Positions 26,215-36,340 of a stretch of DNA of 64,000 bases are shown in pieces. The notes beneath the pieces were generated by a model. It saw nothing but the letters and a program-made list of their open reading frames with translations. It ran no database searches and was not told the origin of the DNA. Origin of the DNA: JACPYM01 sp963699175 (GTDB lineage Bacteria; Acidobacteriota; Blastocatellia; RBC074). The stretch spans positions 3,100,001-3,164,000 of the forward strand of contig OY969418.1 in the NCBI GenBank assembly GCA_963699175.1. Direction: 5' to 3'. Position 1 is the first letter of the stretch. Every line of letters begins with the position of its first letter. The position numbers and the translations under genes were made by a program.

Positions 26215-29200
26215 CTACCGGATGCGCCGGATAGCGTTGTTACCGGGATCGGCGAAGATGATCTCTCCGCTCAACCCAACGGTAATACCCACCAGCGCGG
26301 GCACCGTCACCTGCGTGGTGGTAGCCCCAGCCTGGACGAAGATTTGCGACGAAGTAAAGTTCAGTTGCGCATTGGCCGCCGGGCCCAGATCGCCACTGTA
26401 CCCCTCTGTTGTACCGGCAATCACTACGCCGGTAGCGGTATTACCGCTGATCGTCAAACGCGCCACGCGATGCGTGCCTTGGTGGGTCGTACGGTCATCA
26501 AGGGCGTTGGTCACGTAGAGAAAACCTGCTGCGTCAAAGACCAGATCGCGCGGCTTGTTGAGCGGGCTGCCAGTCAACAATGTCTGGAAGCCATTGGCAT
26601 TAATGCCGCTGCCCGGCGAATTTTCACGCAGCAACCGGTTGGTGACGTAGTCCACTACCAGCAAACGTCCACTGGAATCGAAGGTAAGCCCCGGATATTG
26701 ATTCGGCGGGTTTGAGTTTGGCGCCAGGTTAGTCTTGCCCGGCAACCCTTCCAGCGTCGAGACTGCGCCGGTGGAGGCCAGAATGCGGCGCACACGGCTG
26801 TTGCCATTGTCGGCGAGATACATATCTCCGTTCGCTGCCACGGCAACGTCGGACGCGCCAATGAACACAGCATCGAAGGGGTTTGGACCGTCAGCGACAT
26901 TGCCGCTGCCGTCGCCGCCGCCAGCTATTATCTTAATGAAACCTGGCTGGACAATGGTCTCGTTGGCCGAACCCGCATAGAAGGTCACAGCCTGAGTCGT
27001 AGTGTTGATAAAGCGGAGTACGCTCGTATCACGACCAAGGCCGATCAAGGCCGGCCCCTTCTTGGTATCAACCACGTAGACACCTTTGTTCGTCACCGTC
27101 AAACCTTGCGGGATGTCGAAGCCCCCCTGCACAGCCGGCACATCATCGGTTTGCTCGGCGCTGATGTCGTTGTTGACGGTGGCAATATGGCCCGGCTGTA
27201 CGGTCAGAGTTTTGCCTGACCCGCTAAAGAGTGTTATCGGCGCCGAAGTGCGATTAACATAGCGCAGGCGGCTTCCGTTGAACGTATCGGAAATCCAGAG
27301 ATTTCCGTTAGTCGGATCAACGGCCACGCCAGTCGGCGAAGCCAGTTCCGCGCTCGTGGCCAGCCCGCCGTCATAAGGGGCAGGCAGCCCGCTGCCCGCC
27401 ACCGTGTTGATATTGCCTGCCGCAATGTTTACCCCGGCTACTTCGACGGCGCTACTACTCAGATTGATGTAACGGACGCGGCCATGCGCAGCTCCCCCCT
27501 GATCGGCGACAAAGATGCCATTGGCGTCCGCCACAATCGAAGCAGTCGGTGGAAACGAAGCGGATTGCGAGAGCATGAAGAAGGTCGCGTTGCCAGCCGG
27601 GCCACTATCGCCGCAATTGCTCGTGCTGTAATCGCAAGCCGTCTCAATCGTGCCAGCGAGCTTCGGGTAGGTGGTGCTACCCTGCGGTGGCAGTGTCACC
27701 ATCACAATCTGCTGCGCATTTCCCAAAGCGATGTAGAGCTTGTTGTTTTGTACAGCCAGCCCGGTTGGGAACGGCGCGTGCTGGTAAGGCTGAATAACCA
27801 TCACATTTTGTCCCTGGCCGGCGGTGAATTGAGAAACGAGCGTAGCATTCGACCCAGCGTCAACTTTGATGACGCGCCCGTGGCCAGTGTCGGAGAGATA
27901 GACATTGCCCTGCGCATCCGGGAGTATGAAGCGTGGCTCTCTGAGCGGGATGGCAGTCGCCGGGCCTTGGCTGAAAGGGTCGGTAGCTTGGGTCACAGCG
28001 CCATTCCCGGCAAAGAGCGTCGCCGCGCCACCCGAGGCTGGAACCTTGTAGACGCGCCATTGATTAGGCGTCGCATCGGCAACCAAGACCTGGCCATCTG
28101 GACGAACGGCCAGGGCGCTAAGCGACGGCCCGAACTTCGAGTCGGCAGAAAAAGTGCCCACGCGACCAACACCGATGGTTGTCCCATTGAGGCTGACGGG
28201 ATTGGCTGAAACATTGATAAAGCGCACCGTCTGCCCGCCCTGATCAATAAAATAGACCACGTCACCCAGGCCCGGACTGACGCCCAGACCGGGGATAAAG
28301 CCCAGATCGGCATTGAGCGCCGGGGCATTGTCGGCCAAATCAAAGCCGCCACCGGCAATCAACTTTACTGTGCCCGCCGCGACCTTGATGCCACCAACCG
28401 TCACGGCATTGCGCGTCGTGTTAAAGAACCGCAGCAAATATCCGCGCTCGCTTGCATCCGCGATGTACAAACCGCGCCCTTGCGGATCGAGCGCCAGCAA
28501 TCCCGGTATAACCAGCGTCGCCTTTGTGCTGACATTGCCATCACCTAAAAGGCCGCCCGCGATGGTGTCAATAATCAACTGGGCATTGTTGCTGGCGGTC
28601 GTGCCGTTCGAGAAGACCACCCCGCCACTCAATTCGACAATGGTGCCGGACGAACTGCCGGTGATCTGTGTATTCTTGACGCTCGGATTGATGCCATCCG
28701 CGATGATCGCGCCCTTGCCCTGATTGCTGGCGCCACCGTTTTTGACCTGCACGAAGTTCAGGATGCAACTGCCCATCGCATTCCGCGCGAAGAAGATTGC
28801 GCCGAAATTGGTGTTGTTCGGGATAGGCTCGAAGATGATGAACTTGGAATTGTTGAGCGACGCGCCAGCAACTTGATTGACCCCGGCAAACCCGTTAGCA
28901 GCCAAACAGCCTGGGCGGCTTGAGCCGTAGTCGCCCGCTTGCAGATCCATGCCTGCGGCCAATTGAATGCGGGCTGTCGGGCTGATGGTCACTTCGGCAG
29001 GCGTGTTAGGCGACGTGCCGCCGATGATTGAGGGATTGGCGTTGCTGCCGCGAATCTGAATCGGCGTATCGCCCTGCCCGACCAGGACGCCGGAGCGCGT
29101 GAAGTCATTCGCAGTGTCAGGAATCTGAATGGCGTCGAGCTGGTTGCCCATGAAGACGTTGGCCCCGGTGTAGAAAGAACTCGGATCGGTGGCAAACGTG

Positions 29201-30846
29201 CCCAGCGGTATCGCTTCGCCGCCGGTCGTGGCCGGAATCTCGTAAAGTCCCAACGCTGCGTTGGCGCTGACAATCATTGCTGGTGTGCCCGAAGCCGCTC
29301 CGTTGTATTCGATGCGGTTGCGCGCGAAACCTGTCAGGCTGTTATTGCTGTTACTCGCCGCCAGGCCTGTGCCCGCGCTATGGCGCGAGATGCTGTCGGT
29401 GAAGCGCAGCGTACGCCCGGAATTGCTGATGTCTACGTTCGGCTTGTTGCCAGCGCCGCCATACTCGACTACGACATTGCGCATTGACAGCGGCGTGGTG
29501 ATGCTGGACGCCGCTGTCGCATCAATGCCACCCCACGCACCCTGAGCGGGCAGTGCCGCGCCCGGCGAACGCTGTGCAGTAAAGACTATCTGTGTGGGCG
29601 TAGGAACATTCGCACTGTTGGGCACGCCCGGCACGCCGCCATTCGCAATGAGATTGCCGGCAGCCGCAACGAGCACGCGCGTGCCACCGTTCATATAGAA
29701 GACCGTGCCCGGCGATACCGTGATGGCCGTAGTAAGTGTGATGTCGCTCGAAACCAGAAACGGCCCTATCCCAGTCAACGAACTAATGTTGCCTGAAAGC
29801 GGCGTCCCGCTCGGTGGCGCCGTCACCGTCAAGCGTCCCAGGATCGTGCTCGATCCCGTTCCGCCCGGCGTACCGCTCGCTAACGTGACGCGTACGCCAT
29901 AGACACCAGCCGGAGTGTTTGCCGGAACATTCGCGGTGAGTTGCGTGGCATCGTTGAAAGTGTTGGTGAGTGTGGCTACCGAAGTGCCGTTGCTATTGAG
30001 CAGGTTGACCGTTGCTCCGCTGGCAAAATTGCGCCCGCGAATGACGACGCTCGCGCCGCTGTTGGAATTGACCTGCACTGCTGCCGGATAGACGCTCTCT
30101 GCCGCCACGCCGATGTCGGCCAGGACGACAAAGGAGAAGAAGAATTTGGCGGGCGTAGTCGAAACATTGAATGTCCACACGGCATTGCTCGTGCCGCCCG
30201 GCGTAATGTCGCCATAAGCGCGCGAGACATTCAGCTTGCCCTGGTAAGGAATCAACCCGTCGTTGTAATAAGCAAAACCGGTCATCCCCGGCGTCGTGTT
30301 GGCAGGCGTTCCCGCACTACCCCCATTGCAAGCGCCGCTCGTGGGGCAGATGGCGAATTTGGTGAAGACCACCCGCGTGTTGAAAAGCGTCACGCCGAGC
30401 TTGTTCATCAACTGAATCTCGCCGGAGATGTTCCCGGCCAAATCGCCCGTTTGAATGAAAGTGCTGTTGACTACTGTAAAGCTGAATTGACTACCCAGCG
30501 TCACAACGGCATTCGGATCAACTCGCGTATTCAAGCGCCCGTCACGGTCGGGCAGGCTGCGCCCATCGCTCGGAGTTTTCAACACGAGTTGTTTGGTACG
30601 CGGATCGAACGAGCCCTCATACCCGGCCACCACCGTGCCCGCTCCCTTGTCGTCGCTCAAAGTTTTCCCTTGAGCAGGCAAAGCGGACAACTCCAAAGTC
30701 GTCACTCCCGCCGCCTGTGCGTGCTGCATCCAAACTTGGCGCAACCCGAGCGTGACCAGGCTCAAACCGATTACTGATAAAGCGATCATTACGGTCGAGC
30801 GTCTCACCCGACTTTGCTGGCGTCCAATCATTCCGCGATCAGCCAT
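26215..30846 (-). CDS. giant secreted IPT / beta-helix / NHL protein
   Basis: This 1543-residue protein starts at 30846, preceded by an AGGAAG site; an alternative start lies at 30870. A basic N-terminus and one membrane helix (about 15-40) act as signal or anchor. Residues about 260-350 form an IPT/TIG-like immunoglobulin domain (GASVVIRGRNF...). Residues about 380-760 look like a right-handed parallel beta-helix with short Asn/Gly-rich coils. Residues about 760-1540 hold many NHL-type blades (LALDPQGRGLYIADA, PDAQGNVYLSDTGHGRVIKV, VAVDPTNGNLWISDTFN). It is probably a cell-surface adhesion or carbohydrate-binding protein. It ends 41 bases before the TolB-like gene. Confidence 0.8.
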   Translation of the reverse strand: MADRGMIGRQQSRVRRSTVMIALSVIGLSLVTLGLRQVWMQHAQAAGVTTLELSALPAQGKTLSDDKGAGTVVAGYEGSFDPRTKQLVLKTPSDGRSLPDRDGRLNTRVDPNAVVTLGSQFSFTVVNSTFIQTGDLAGNISGEIQLMNKLGVTLFNTRVVFTKFAICPTSGACNGGSAGTPANTTPGMTGFAYYNDGLIPYQGKLNVSRAYGDITPGGTSNAVWTFNVSTTPAKFFFSFVVLADIGVAAESVYPAAVQVNSNSGASVVIRGRNFASGATVNLLNSNGTSVATLTNTFNDATQLTANVPANTPAGVYGVRVTLASGTPGGTGSSTILGRLTVTAPPSGTPLSGNISSLTGIGPFLVSSDITLTTAITVSPGTVFYMNGGTRVLVAAAGNLIANGGVPGVPNSANVPTPTQIVFTAQRSPGAALPAQGAWGGIDATAASSITTPLSMRNVVVEYGGAGNKPNVDISNSGRTLRFTDSISRHSAGTGLAASNSNNSLTGFARNRIEYNGAASGTPAMIVSANAALGLYEIPATTGGEAIPLGTFATDPSSFYTGANVFMGNQLDAIQIPDTANDFTRSGVLVGQGDTPIQIRGSNANPSIIGGTSPNTPAEVTISPTARIQLAAGMDLQAGDYGSSRPGCLAANGFAGVNQVAGASLNNSKFIIFEPIPNNTNFGAIFFARNAMGSCILNFVQVKNGGASNQGKGAIIADGINPSVKNTQITGSSSGTIVELSGGVVFSNGTTASNNAQLIIDTIAGGLLGDGNVSTKATLVIPGLLALDPQGRGLYIADASERGYLLRFFNTTRNAVTVGGIKVAAGTVKLIAGGGFDLADNAPALNADLGFIPGLGVSPGLGDVVYFIDQGGQTVRFINVSANPVSLNGTTIGVGRVGTFSADSKFGPSLSALAVRPDGQVLVADATPNQWRVYKVPASGGAATLFAGNGAVTQATDPFSQGPATAIPLREPRFILPDAQGNVYLSDTGHGRVIKVDAGSNATLVSQFTAGQGQNVMVIQPYQHAPFPTGLAVQNNKLYIALGNAQQIVMVTLPPQGSTTYPKLAGTIETACDYSTSNCGDSGPAGNATFFMLSQSASFPPTASIVADANGIFVADQGGAAHGRVRYINLSSSAVEVAGVNIAAGNINTVAGSGLPAPYDGGLATSAELASPTGVAVDPTNGNLWISDTFNGSRLRYVNRTSAPITLFSGSGKTLTVQPGHIATVNNDISAEQTDDVPAVQGGFDIPQGLTVTNKGVYVVDTKKGPALIGLGRDTSVLRFINTTTQAVTFYAGSANETIVQPGFIKIIAGGGDGSGNVADGPNPFDAVFIGASDVAVAANGDMYLADNGNSRVRRILASTGAVSTLEGLPGKTNLAPNSNPPNQYPGLTFDSSGRLLVVDYVTNRLLRENSPGSGINANGFQTLLTGSPLNKPRDLVFDAAGFLYVTNALDDRTTHQGTHRVARLTISGNTATGVVIAGTTEGYSGDLGPAANAQLNFTSSQIFVQAGATTTQVTVPALVGITVGLSGEIIFADPGNNAIRRIR

Positions 30847-31460
30847 TTTTCTTCCTACTCCTTTTCCCACGGCACGAGGGAGAAGTCGTTCACAGCCGCG
30901 TTACCTAACCCATTCTCAATCTCCATCTCTATGCGGCCTGCTTGATGTGTATTAGTGCAAGCAGCAGACGCTGCCCAGCTCAATGCTGGTCTGGCTGCTC
31001 TTCGCTCAAAAAATCTACTTGCGCAAGCACAACTCGCCCTGGCTCACGCTACATACTTTTTTCAAATTGTCGGAGCACTGATTATTGTCTGCGGAAGCGC
31101 CACACCTGCGACTGCGTTTGAACAACTGAGGTACGGGGTGTCCATTCGCGTGTCCTTGCCATTCCAGCGCCGCACGAGCCTCGGCGCGCCCGCTGCCACC
31201 GCTGCGCGCCCAGCTTTGCCTCAACTCCAAAATCCTGGGGCACTTTAACAGTATTCAATCTGCTATGACGACTTCACTCGAATTCCGCGCTTGGGTTTTC
31301 GGTTAGAAGGCTTAGCTCGACCCGCTCGTGTTAGGCAATGCCCGTCTATACCAGTGAGGAGAGCGAACATTGTCAATGGTCTTAATTGATTGTTGCCTCG
31401 TTTCCCGACGAGGCATCTTAAGGTAGCGACCAGAGGCAGTCAAGGCTTAATTGGGCGCGA
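30847..31460. other. 614-base intergenic stretch
   Basis: No convincing gene was found; the open frames present have poor starts and no family pattern. It should hold the promoter of the giant propeller gene, which I could not place, and the end of the permease gene's transcript. Confidence 0.45.
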
Positions 31461-32774
31461 CTAAGTGGCTACGTTTTGATGCGTTTGTCTACCACTCAGC
31501 CAGCGATAGGCGAGATAGATCAGCAGCCCCAGCGCCGCCGCCAGTGCCACATTGCGCGCGTCAGATCGTGAGCTGTTTGAGAGCACCCAGACGGACAGCG
31601 CCACAGCCGCGATTGACACCGTTGTGCCCGCAGGCGTTTTGAACCCCGGCGGCGGTACATCGCTGCGGCGGCGCAACACTGGCAGGGCCAGACAGGTGAT
31701 CACGTAAGCCAGCAGCCTGGCGATCGTGCTAATGGTGAGCGCGGAGATGAACGCCCCTTGCAGCGTAAGCACCAACATAATGGCGGCTGAAATCAGAATC
31801 GCAACATAAGGCGTGCGGAAGCGCCGGTGTGTCGCCGCCAGGACGCGCGGAAGCTGGCCCTGCTCTGCCATCGCAAACAACAGTCGCGGCGCGGCCAGCG
31901 TCACAGTGTTGAGCGTACCGGTCACAGAGATCACCGCCCCGGCGGAAATAACCGCCGCGCCCGCCGCGCCAAGGAAGCGGCTGCCGGCCTCAACTAACGG
32001 TCTTTCAGAATTGGCCAGCCCCGGCAACGTCCCGATACAGACAGCTTGAATCAGCGTGTAGAGCAGGACTATCACGCCCGTTGCCGTCAGCAGCGCGAAC
32101 GGGATATGCCGCTGTGGCTCACGGATTTCGCCCGACGGAATCACGGCCATCTCAAAACCGCTGAACGCGAAGACGAGCAGCAAAACCGCTGTCGAGAATG
32201 AACCATAGCCTGGTAGCGTCGTGAAGGAAAATTGCTGTGGGTTGATGAAGAACAGCCCCGCCACAACGAAGATCAGCAGTGGAACCAGCTTCCCGACTGT
32301 GAAGATGTTGCTGACCAGCGCCGCCTCGCGCACGCCAATGAGATTGACCGTCGCCAGCGAGATAACGACGATTGTGATAACGACCGCGCGCCACCAGCCC
32401 GCTCCCACCGCTGGAGAGAAGAAACTGAGATAGCCGATCATCAAGTTGCACAAGGCGGCGAAGGCCGTCACTCTGGCGAGCCACAGCAGCCACCCGACCT
32501 CGAAACCAACGACCGAGCCGAATGCCACACGCGTGTAAAGGTAAGGGCCGCCAGTCTCAGCAAAACGGCTGCCCACTTCGGCAAAGCAGAGAATGATAAG
32601 GATAATGAGCAGCGCACAGACCAAGTAAGCGAGCAGACTGTAAGCGCCCGTCAAGGAGTAGATTCTAGACGGCAGGCCGAAGATGCCAGCGCCGATGATG
32701 ATGTTGATGGTTAGAGCAACGAGGTCCCAGCGGCCGATACCTCGGATCAAACCTTTATGTTCCGCTTGCTCCAT
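31461..32774 (-). CDS. APC-family amino acid permease
   Basis: This 437-residue protein has about twelve hydrophobic segments. The N-terminal phrase LTINIIIGAGIFGLPSRIYSLTGAYS is the substrate-binding helix 1 of the amino acid-polyamine-organocation family (G-x-G-I-F). Helix 6 has the usual broken-helix FAFSGFEMAVIPSGEIREPQRHIP. It probably imports an amino acid or polyamine in exchange for protons or another amino acid. It is a single gene, transcribed away from the PP2C gene. Confidence 0.85.
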   Translation of the reverse strand: MEQAEHKGLIRGIGRWDLVALTINIIIGAGIFGLPSRIYSLTGAYSLLAYLVCALLIILIILCFAEVGSRFAETGGPYLYTRVAFGSVVGFEVGWLLWLARVTAFAALCNLMIGYLSFFSPAVGAGWWRAVVITIVVISLATVNLIGVREAALVSNIFTVGKLVPLLIFVVAGLFFINPQQFSFTTLPGYGSFSTAVLLLVFAFSGFEMAVIPSGEIREPQRHIPFALLTATGVIVLLYTLIQAVCIGTLPGLANSERPLVEAGSRFLGAAGAAVISAGAVISVTGTLNTVTLAAPRLLFAMAEQGQLPRVLAATHRRFRTPYVAILISAAIMLVLTLQGAFISALTISTIARLLAYVITCLALPVLRRRSDVPPPGFKTPAGTTVSIAAVALSVWVLSNSSRSDARNVALAAALGLLIYLAYRWLSGRQTHQNVAT

Positions 32775-33027
32775 GTCAGTTAAGTGTCAGTTAGTTGTGA
32801 CGCGAGAGTTTTTGCAGGCCGGGATTATGCGCTGACAAACAAAGGTTTGGAAGAAAGGCTCGCAGCCTGCCGCAAAAAAATTGCTCAGATATGGCGGGCT
32901 TTGCCGACAGATTCCGTCTCATGTAGGTGAGGGCAGACAAAAGCCACTCACGCAAAGACGCAGAAAGTTTTCAAAGCAAATGTTATATCCGAGCGATATC
33001 AAAGAGAGAGTTGGTAGAAAACAGGTA

Positions 33028-33897
33028 ATGAGCGCGGTCAGGGAAGAATCGCAGATTTCAATGGCAGCTTACGGCCTGACCGATGTCGGTCAACGGCGCA
33101 AGACTAATGAAGACGCTTTATTGATGACCGACTTTAGGCATGAGAACTTCGGCGCGACAAAAATGAACCTCACCCACATTGGTGAGCGTGGCACATTGCT
33201 GGCCGTCGCCGACGGAATGGGCGGAGCAAAGGCCGGCGAAGTCGCCAGCGCCATGGCTGTCTCATTGCTGCGGCGCGGATTGCAGCACAGCGTGACGCAA
33301 CCCGCCGATGGCGAACAACTGCGCCAAGTGGCCGAGTACGCCAATGGCTGCATCTGGCGCTACGCGCAACAGAATGCGCAATTGAAAGGCATGGGCACGA
33401 CACTGACCGCAGCGCTCGTATGCGATGGCGTCGCTTACGTGGCCCAAGTCGGCGATTCGCGCGCTTATCTGATTCGTGGGCGCAGCATTCAGCAACTCAC
33501 CCAAGATCAATCGCTAGTACAGAAGCTAATGGACGACGGCTTGCTCTCACCATCGGAAGCCGCCCGCCATCGTTATCGCAATGTGATCCTGCAGGCGCTC
33601 GGCGTCAGACCCGAGGTCAAGGTGGCGCTCACGGCTGTCGCGCTCGAACGGGATGATTACCTACTCCTGTGCAGCGATGGCCTCTCGAACAAGATTGGCG
33701 CCGATGAAATGCAACAGATCGTGCAAGAGGCCGAAAGCCCGGCGGATGCCTGCCACCGGCTGACCGAGTTGGCCAACGCGCGCGGCGGCGAAGACAACAT
33801 CACGGTGATCCTCGCCCAGTTTGCGGGCGACGGCCTATACAAAAGCAGCGAAGAGATATTGATTAGCAAATTGAGCTTGAAGGCCGAAGCTGCCTAA
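33028..33897 (+). CDS. PP2C-type Ser/Thr protein phosphatase
   Basis: The product has 289 residues from the ATG at 33028; an earlier frame start would add about 49 residues without family match. PP2C metal-binding motifs are in order: RKTNEDAL, VADGMGGAKAGEVAS, GTTLTAALV, VAQVGDSRAYLIRG, LLLCSDGLSN and GGEDNITVILAQF. All catalytic Asp residues are present. This soluble enzyme removes phosphate from Ser/Thr and is the natural opponent of PknB-like kinases. It is the only candidate in the window to oppose FHA-dependent signalling, but it is 10 kb from those genes, so the link is open. Confidence 0.9.
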   Translation: MSAVREESQISMAAYGLTDVGQRRKTNEDALLMTDFRHENFGATKMNLTHIGERGTLLAVADGMGGAKAGEVASAMAVSLLRRGLQHSVTQPADGEQLRQVAEYANGCIWRYAQQNAQLKGMGTTLTAALVCDGVAYVAQVGDSRAYLIRGRSIQQLTQDQSLVQKLMDDGLLSPSEAARHRYRNVILQALGVRPEVKVALTAVALERDDYLLLCSDGLSNKIGADEMQQIVQEAESPADACHRLTELANARGGEDNITVILAQFAGDGLYKSSEEILISKLSLKAEAA

Positions 33898-34110
33898 CCA
33901 CCCTTGTCACTAAAACTGGGTTGTAGCGTGCCAAGTCGCTCTTTCACCCGCGAGTCTTGAGCCGCAACCGATAAAATAAACCGCCCAGTCTGCTTTCCCT
34001 TCCCCTGGCGCATTTCACCCAATGCGCGTTCACCCGCTCCACTGTGCGCTGTAGCACGGCGTACAGTGGAGATTGTTGGGGCAGTCTGCCGAGTTTTATT
34101 CCGAGGTGTA

Positions 34111-34389
34111 ATGAACCAGTTAATCCATACTTCCGTACCTGAGGGAACCTTGCTGATAGCTTTTACCAAGCAAGATGTTGTCACCAATGATTGGCAGGCG
34201 TCGTGTGGTTCGTATGAATTTTTTGGTGTGACTCAGGCAGCCCATGTCTTGCTCGATTTGAAATTATTGCAGGGGCCGCCCGGGATAGCCGCCCTCTATG
34301 CGCAGATGGCCGATGATGTCAGGAGCGGCACAAGTTGGTGGTCGTTGCCATTGACGCATGACATCGAACCATCCGCCTCTTTGGCTTGA
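34111..34389 (+). CDS. hypothetical protein
   Basis: This is a 92-residue open frame starting MNQLIHTSVPEGTLL, with GAGG shortly before the ATG. It is slightly acidic with no membrane helix or known motif. A palindrome (CTCCACTGT...ACAGTGGAG, 34035-34069) precedes it. It may be real or fortuitous. Confidence 0.35.
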   Translation: MNQLIHTSVPEGTLLIAFTKQDVVTNDWQASCGSYEFFGVTQAAHVLLDLKLLQGPPGIAALYAQMADDVRSGTSWWSLPLTHDIEPSASLA

Positions 34390-34488
34390 CCGAGCTGAGG
34401 CATTGCTACCCCGGCAACACTCCGCACTCGCGCCGTCCAGCGATCAAGCTTCCTGCGTAGCACGCTTTTGCGCGCGGCAACATTGCTC

Positions 34489-35079
34489 TCAGCGTAGCGC
34501 CTGCAACACTTCAGTCAGCCGTTCAACTGCCGCCACCAAACTTTTTCCTGCTTCATCGAATTTGCTGCTTGCAGCCAGGCGCTCCGCATTCGTCACAGCT
34601 TCCGCCGCATACGAAGCTTTCAAATACTGCACCTGTAACTGCGAGTTGGCTTGCAAGCGCGCGACCACATTCCCCAGCCCCGTGCGCAAGCCCCTGATAT
34701 TGTTCACCACGGCATCTTTGCTCTGCTGATTCTTCGCCGCTGCGGCGGGCGATATCTCGCCCTGCTTAGCCTGCTCTTCAGCCAGCTCCAAGCCGTTAGC
34801 AACCTTACCGTAAATGTAGATGAAGCGCGTGACGAGGCGGATCTGCTCAGCCACTTGCGCCGCCTCAGCACTGAGATTATTGGGCGTGGGGCTAGGCGTA
34901 GGAGTAGGCTTGGCGCCCGGCTTCCGCTGTGTGCGCGTGCTTTTCTTTTGTGCTACCACCGCGTTCGATGCGCTCACCACACCAGGCAAGCACAGCAATC
35001 CGGCACTCACAATAGTTGCCACAGTTCTTTTCAATCTTCTCTTCAAGGGCATCCTCCAAACTAAGGGAGCGGATTTCAA
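34489..35079 (-). CDS. secreted protein, unknown
   Basis: This is a 196-residue protein; an alternative ATG at 35052 gives 187. A basic N-terminus and hydrophobic segment (about 15-40) form a signal peptide, followed by a Lys/Pro/Thr-rich linker (PKPTPTPSPTP). Residues about 68-196 are predicted all-helical with many Ala, Gln and Leu (EAAQVAEQIRL, LEEQAKQG, VVARLQANSQ), like a periplasmic four-helix bundle. I do not recognise the family. Confidence 0.6.
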   Translation of the reverse strand: MKSAPLVWRMPLKRRLKRTVATIVSAGLLCLPGVVSASNAVVAQKKSTRTQRKPGAKPTPTPSPTPNNLSAEAAQVAEQIRLVTRFIYIYGKVANGLELAEEQAKQGEISPAAAAKNQQSKDAVVNNIRGLRTGLGNVVARLQANSQLQVQYLKASYAAEAVTNAERLAASSKFDEAGKSLVAAVERLTEVLQALR

Positions 35080-35170
35080 ACCGGCTAATCGTCTCTGATC
35101 TAACGCCTAACGTCAACAACTAACGCGCGTTTGAACTCGGCCCGCGGATATGTATAATGCCACAGCATCA

Positions 35171-35244
35171 CGGGGCGTAGCTTAGCCTGGTAGAGCGCTC
35201 GGTTTGGGACCGAGAGGTCGAGTGTTCAAATCACTCCGCCCCGA
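35171..35244 (+). tRNA. tRNA-Pro (anticodon TGG)
   Basis: The acceptor CGGGGCG pairs with CGCCCCG. The anticodon stem CTCGG/CCGAG holds loop TTTGGGA (anticodon TGG at 35205-35207). The T stem GAGTG/CACTC surrounds TTCAAAT. CCA is not encoded. Confidence 0.95.
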
Positions 35245-35259
35245 TTTTATTATCAATAA

Positions 35260-35293
35260 GTTAAGGCTTCCGGATGGAAGCCTTAACTATTTT
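35260..35293 (+). terminator. rho-independent terminator after tRNA-Pro
   Basis: GTTAAGGCTTCC (35260-35271) pairs perfectly with GGAAGCCTTAAC (35276-35287), followed by TATTTTT. Confidence 0.85.
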
Positions 35294-35530
35294 TACAACA
35301 CTTCAGCAACACTTTAGCAGAAGAATTATTCAAGGCAAAAGTTCATTACAGCACGCTTGTTAAAGTGTAATAGCTCCCCAGTGCCAACCAAGTCGTCCCG
35401 ACTTTTAGAATAAAACAGTTTAGGTAAGCACATTTTTTCAGGCCAAGCCGAGACGTAGAGAGTCTATCGAGAATTTGATTAGGGATATGTTGAAGCCTTG
35501 GACGAGAAGAGCTACGCATACATAGAAGGG

Positions 35531-35770
35531 TTACATCGTCGCCTTGCTGCGCTCGGTTTCACCACCAGCCTTTATCCAACTCAAAAGCTCAGCACCAATG
35601 ATTCTTGGCTGATTTCTGATAGTTGTCGCTTTAAGTTTGCCATTGGCAACGGCTCGCCAGATCGTGACATAGCTGCACTTGCTTAGCGTAGCCGCCTCTT
35701 TGTAGGTGTATACCCCAGTTTGATGAATGGGAATACTGACAACCTGCGGCGTATCGGAGGTTGGATTCAA
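35531..35770 (-). CDS. excisionase-like helix-turn-helix protein
   Basis: This is a 79-residue protein from a TTG start; the exact start is uncertain. TYKEAATLSKCSYVTIWRAVANGKLKAT, then RIIGAELLSWIKAG, is the winged helix-turn-helix pattern of excisionase/AlpA DNA-binding proteins. It lies about 290 bases beyond the 3' end of tRNA-Pro, where integrated elements often end, but no integrase or duplicate tRNA end is visible, so it is probably a remnant of such an element. Confidence 0.55.
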   Translation of the reverse strand: MNPTSDTPQVVSIPIHQTGVYTYKEAATLSKCSYVTIWRAVANGKLKATTIRNQPRIIGAELLSWIKAGGETERSKATM

Positions 35771-36131
35771 TGACTTTTTGGCTCATGTACAGGATTCGTG
35801 CTTTCGCTGTCTGACAGGTTAACAGATAAAAGCCGGTGAAATCCGCTTTCGGTTAATGCGGTGTTCGCACATCGCGACGTAGTACGTCAAGTTCTTTTTA
35901 TGGACGCCACGAATCGGCCTGGCCCATCAAGTCGCTAATCGGGAAGATCATTCCCTGATTTTATCCAGCGCACACGTTTTGTACATGAGCCATTGAGCTT
36001 AGACATGCTTGCACCCCGATTTCTGCCAGCTTCAATGGTGAAAATACATTTGACTCACCTAGGTACTCGGAATGGGTAAGAACATTGCGGAGGCGCTTGG
36101 CAACTTTTGGCTCTCTCGCCGGATGGCTTGT
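35771..36131. other. 361-base non-coding stretch
   Basis: No gene or clear signal was found. It lies between an excisionase-like gene and two decayed gene ends and probably is worn mobile DNA. Confidence 0.4.
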
Positions 36132-36329
36132 TCAAAATTGAAGTTTAAGGGCCAATTGAATGGAGCGCGGGCCGCCGACTTGATAAAGCGGGCTGAACCC
36201 GCCACCGGCGACGCCGCCTGCCCCCAAGCTAGACGCCAGGGTTCTCGTGGGCTGACCGAACAGGCCACTGCTGAGCGTGTTCGTCGGCTGGCCAAAGCTC
36301 ACCTGATTGAAAAGATTGAAGGCTTCAGC
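36132..36329 (-). pseudogene. C-terminal remnant of a TonB-dependent receptor-like protein
   Basis: About 65 residues keep the typical C-terminus of acidobacterial Oar/TonB receptor-like proteins: EAFNLFNQVSFGQPTNTL, two partial turns, and an end of GGPRSIQLALKLQF (a beta-strand closing in Phe). Everything upstream is missing. The break lies near 36330, where a different plus-strand remnant begins. Confidence 0.65.
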
Positions 36330-36340
36330 AGGAAGGCGGT

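Noticed and set aside
29941..30777. 278-residue plus-strand open frame
   Set aside because: Antisense to the giant IPT/NHL protein; low-complexity composition.
30955..31248. 97-residue plus-strand open frame upstream of the giant protein
   Set aside because: No ribosome binding site, Ala/Leu-rich without pattern, and it would cover the promoter region of a real gene.
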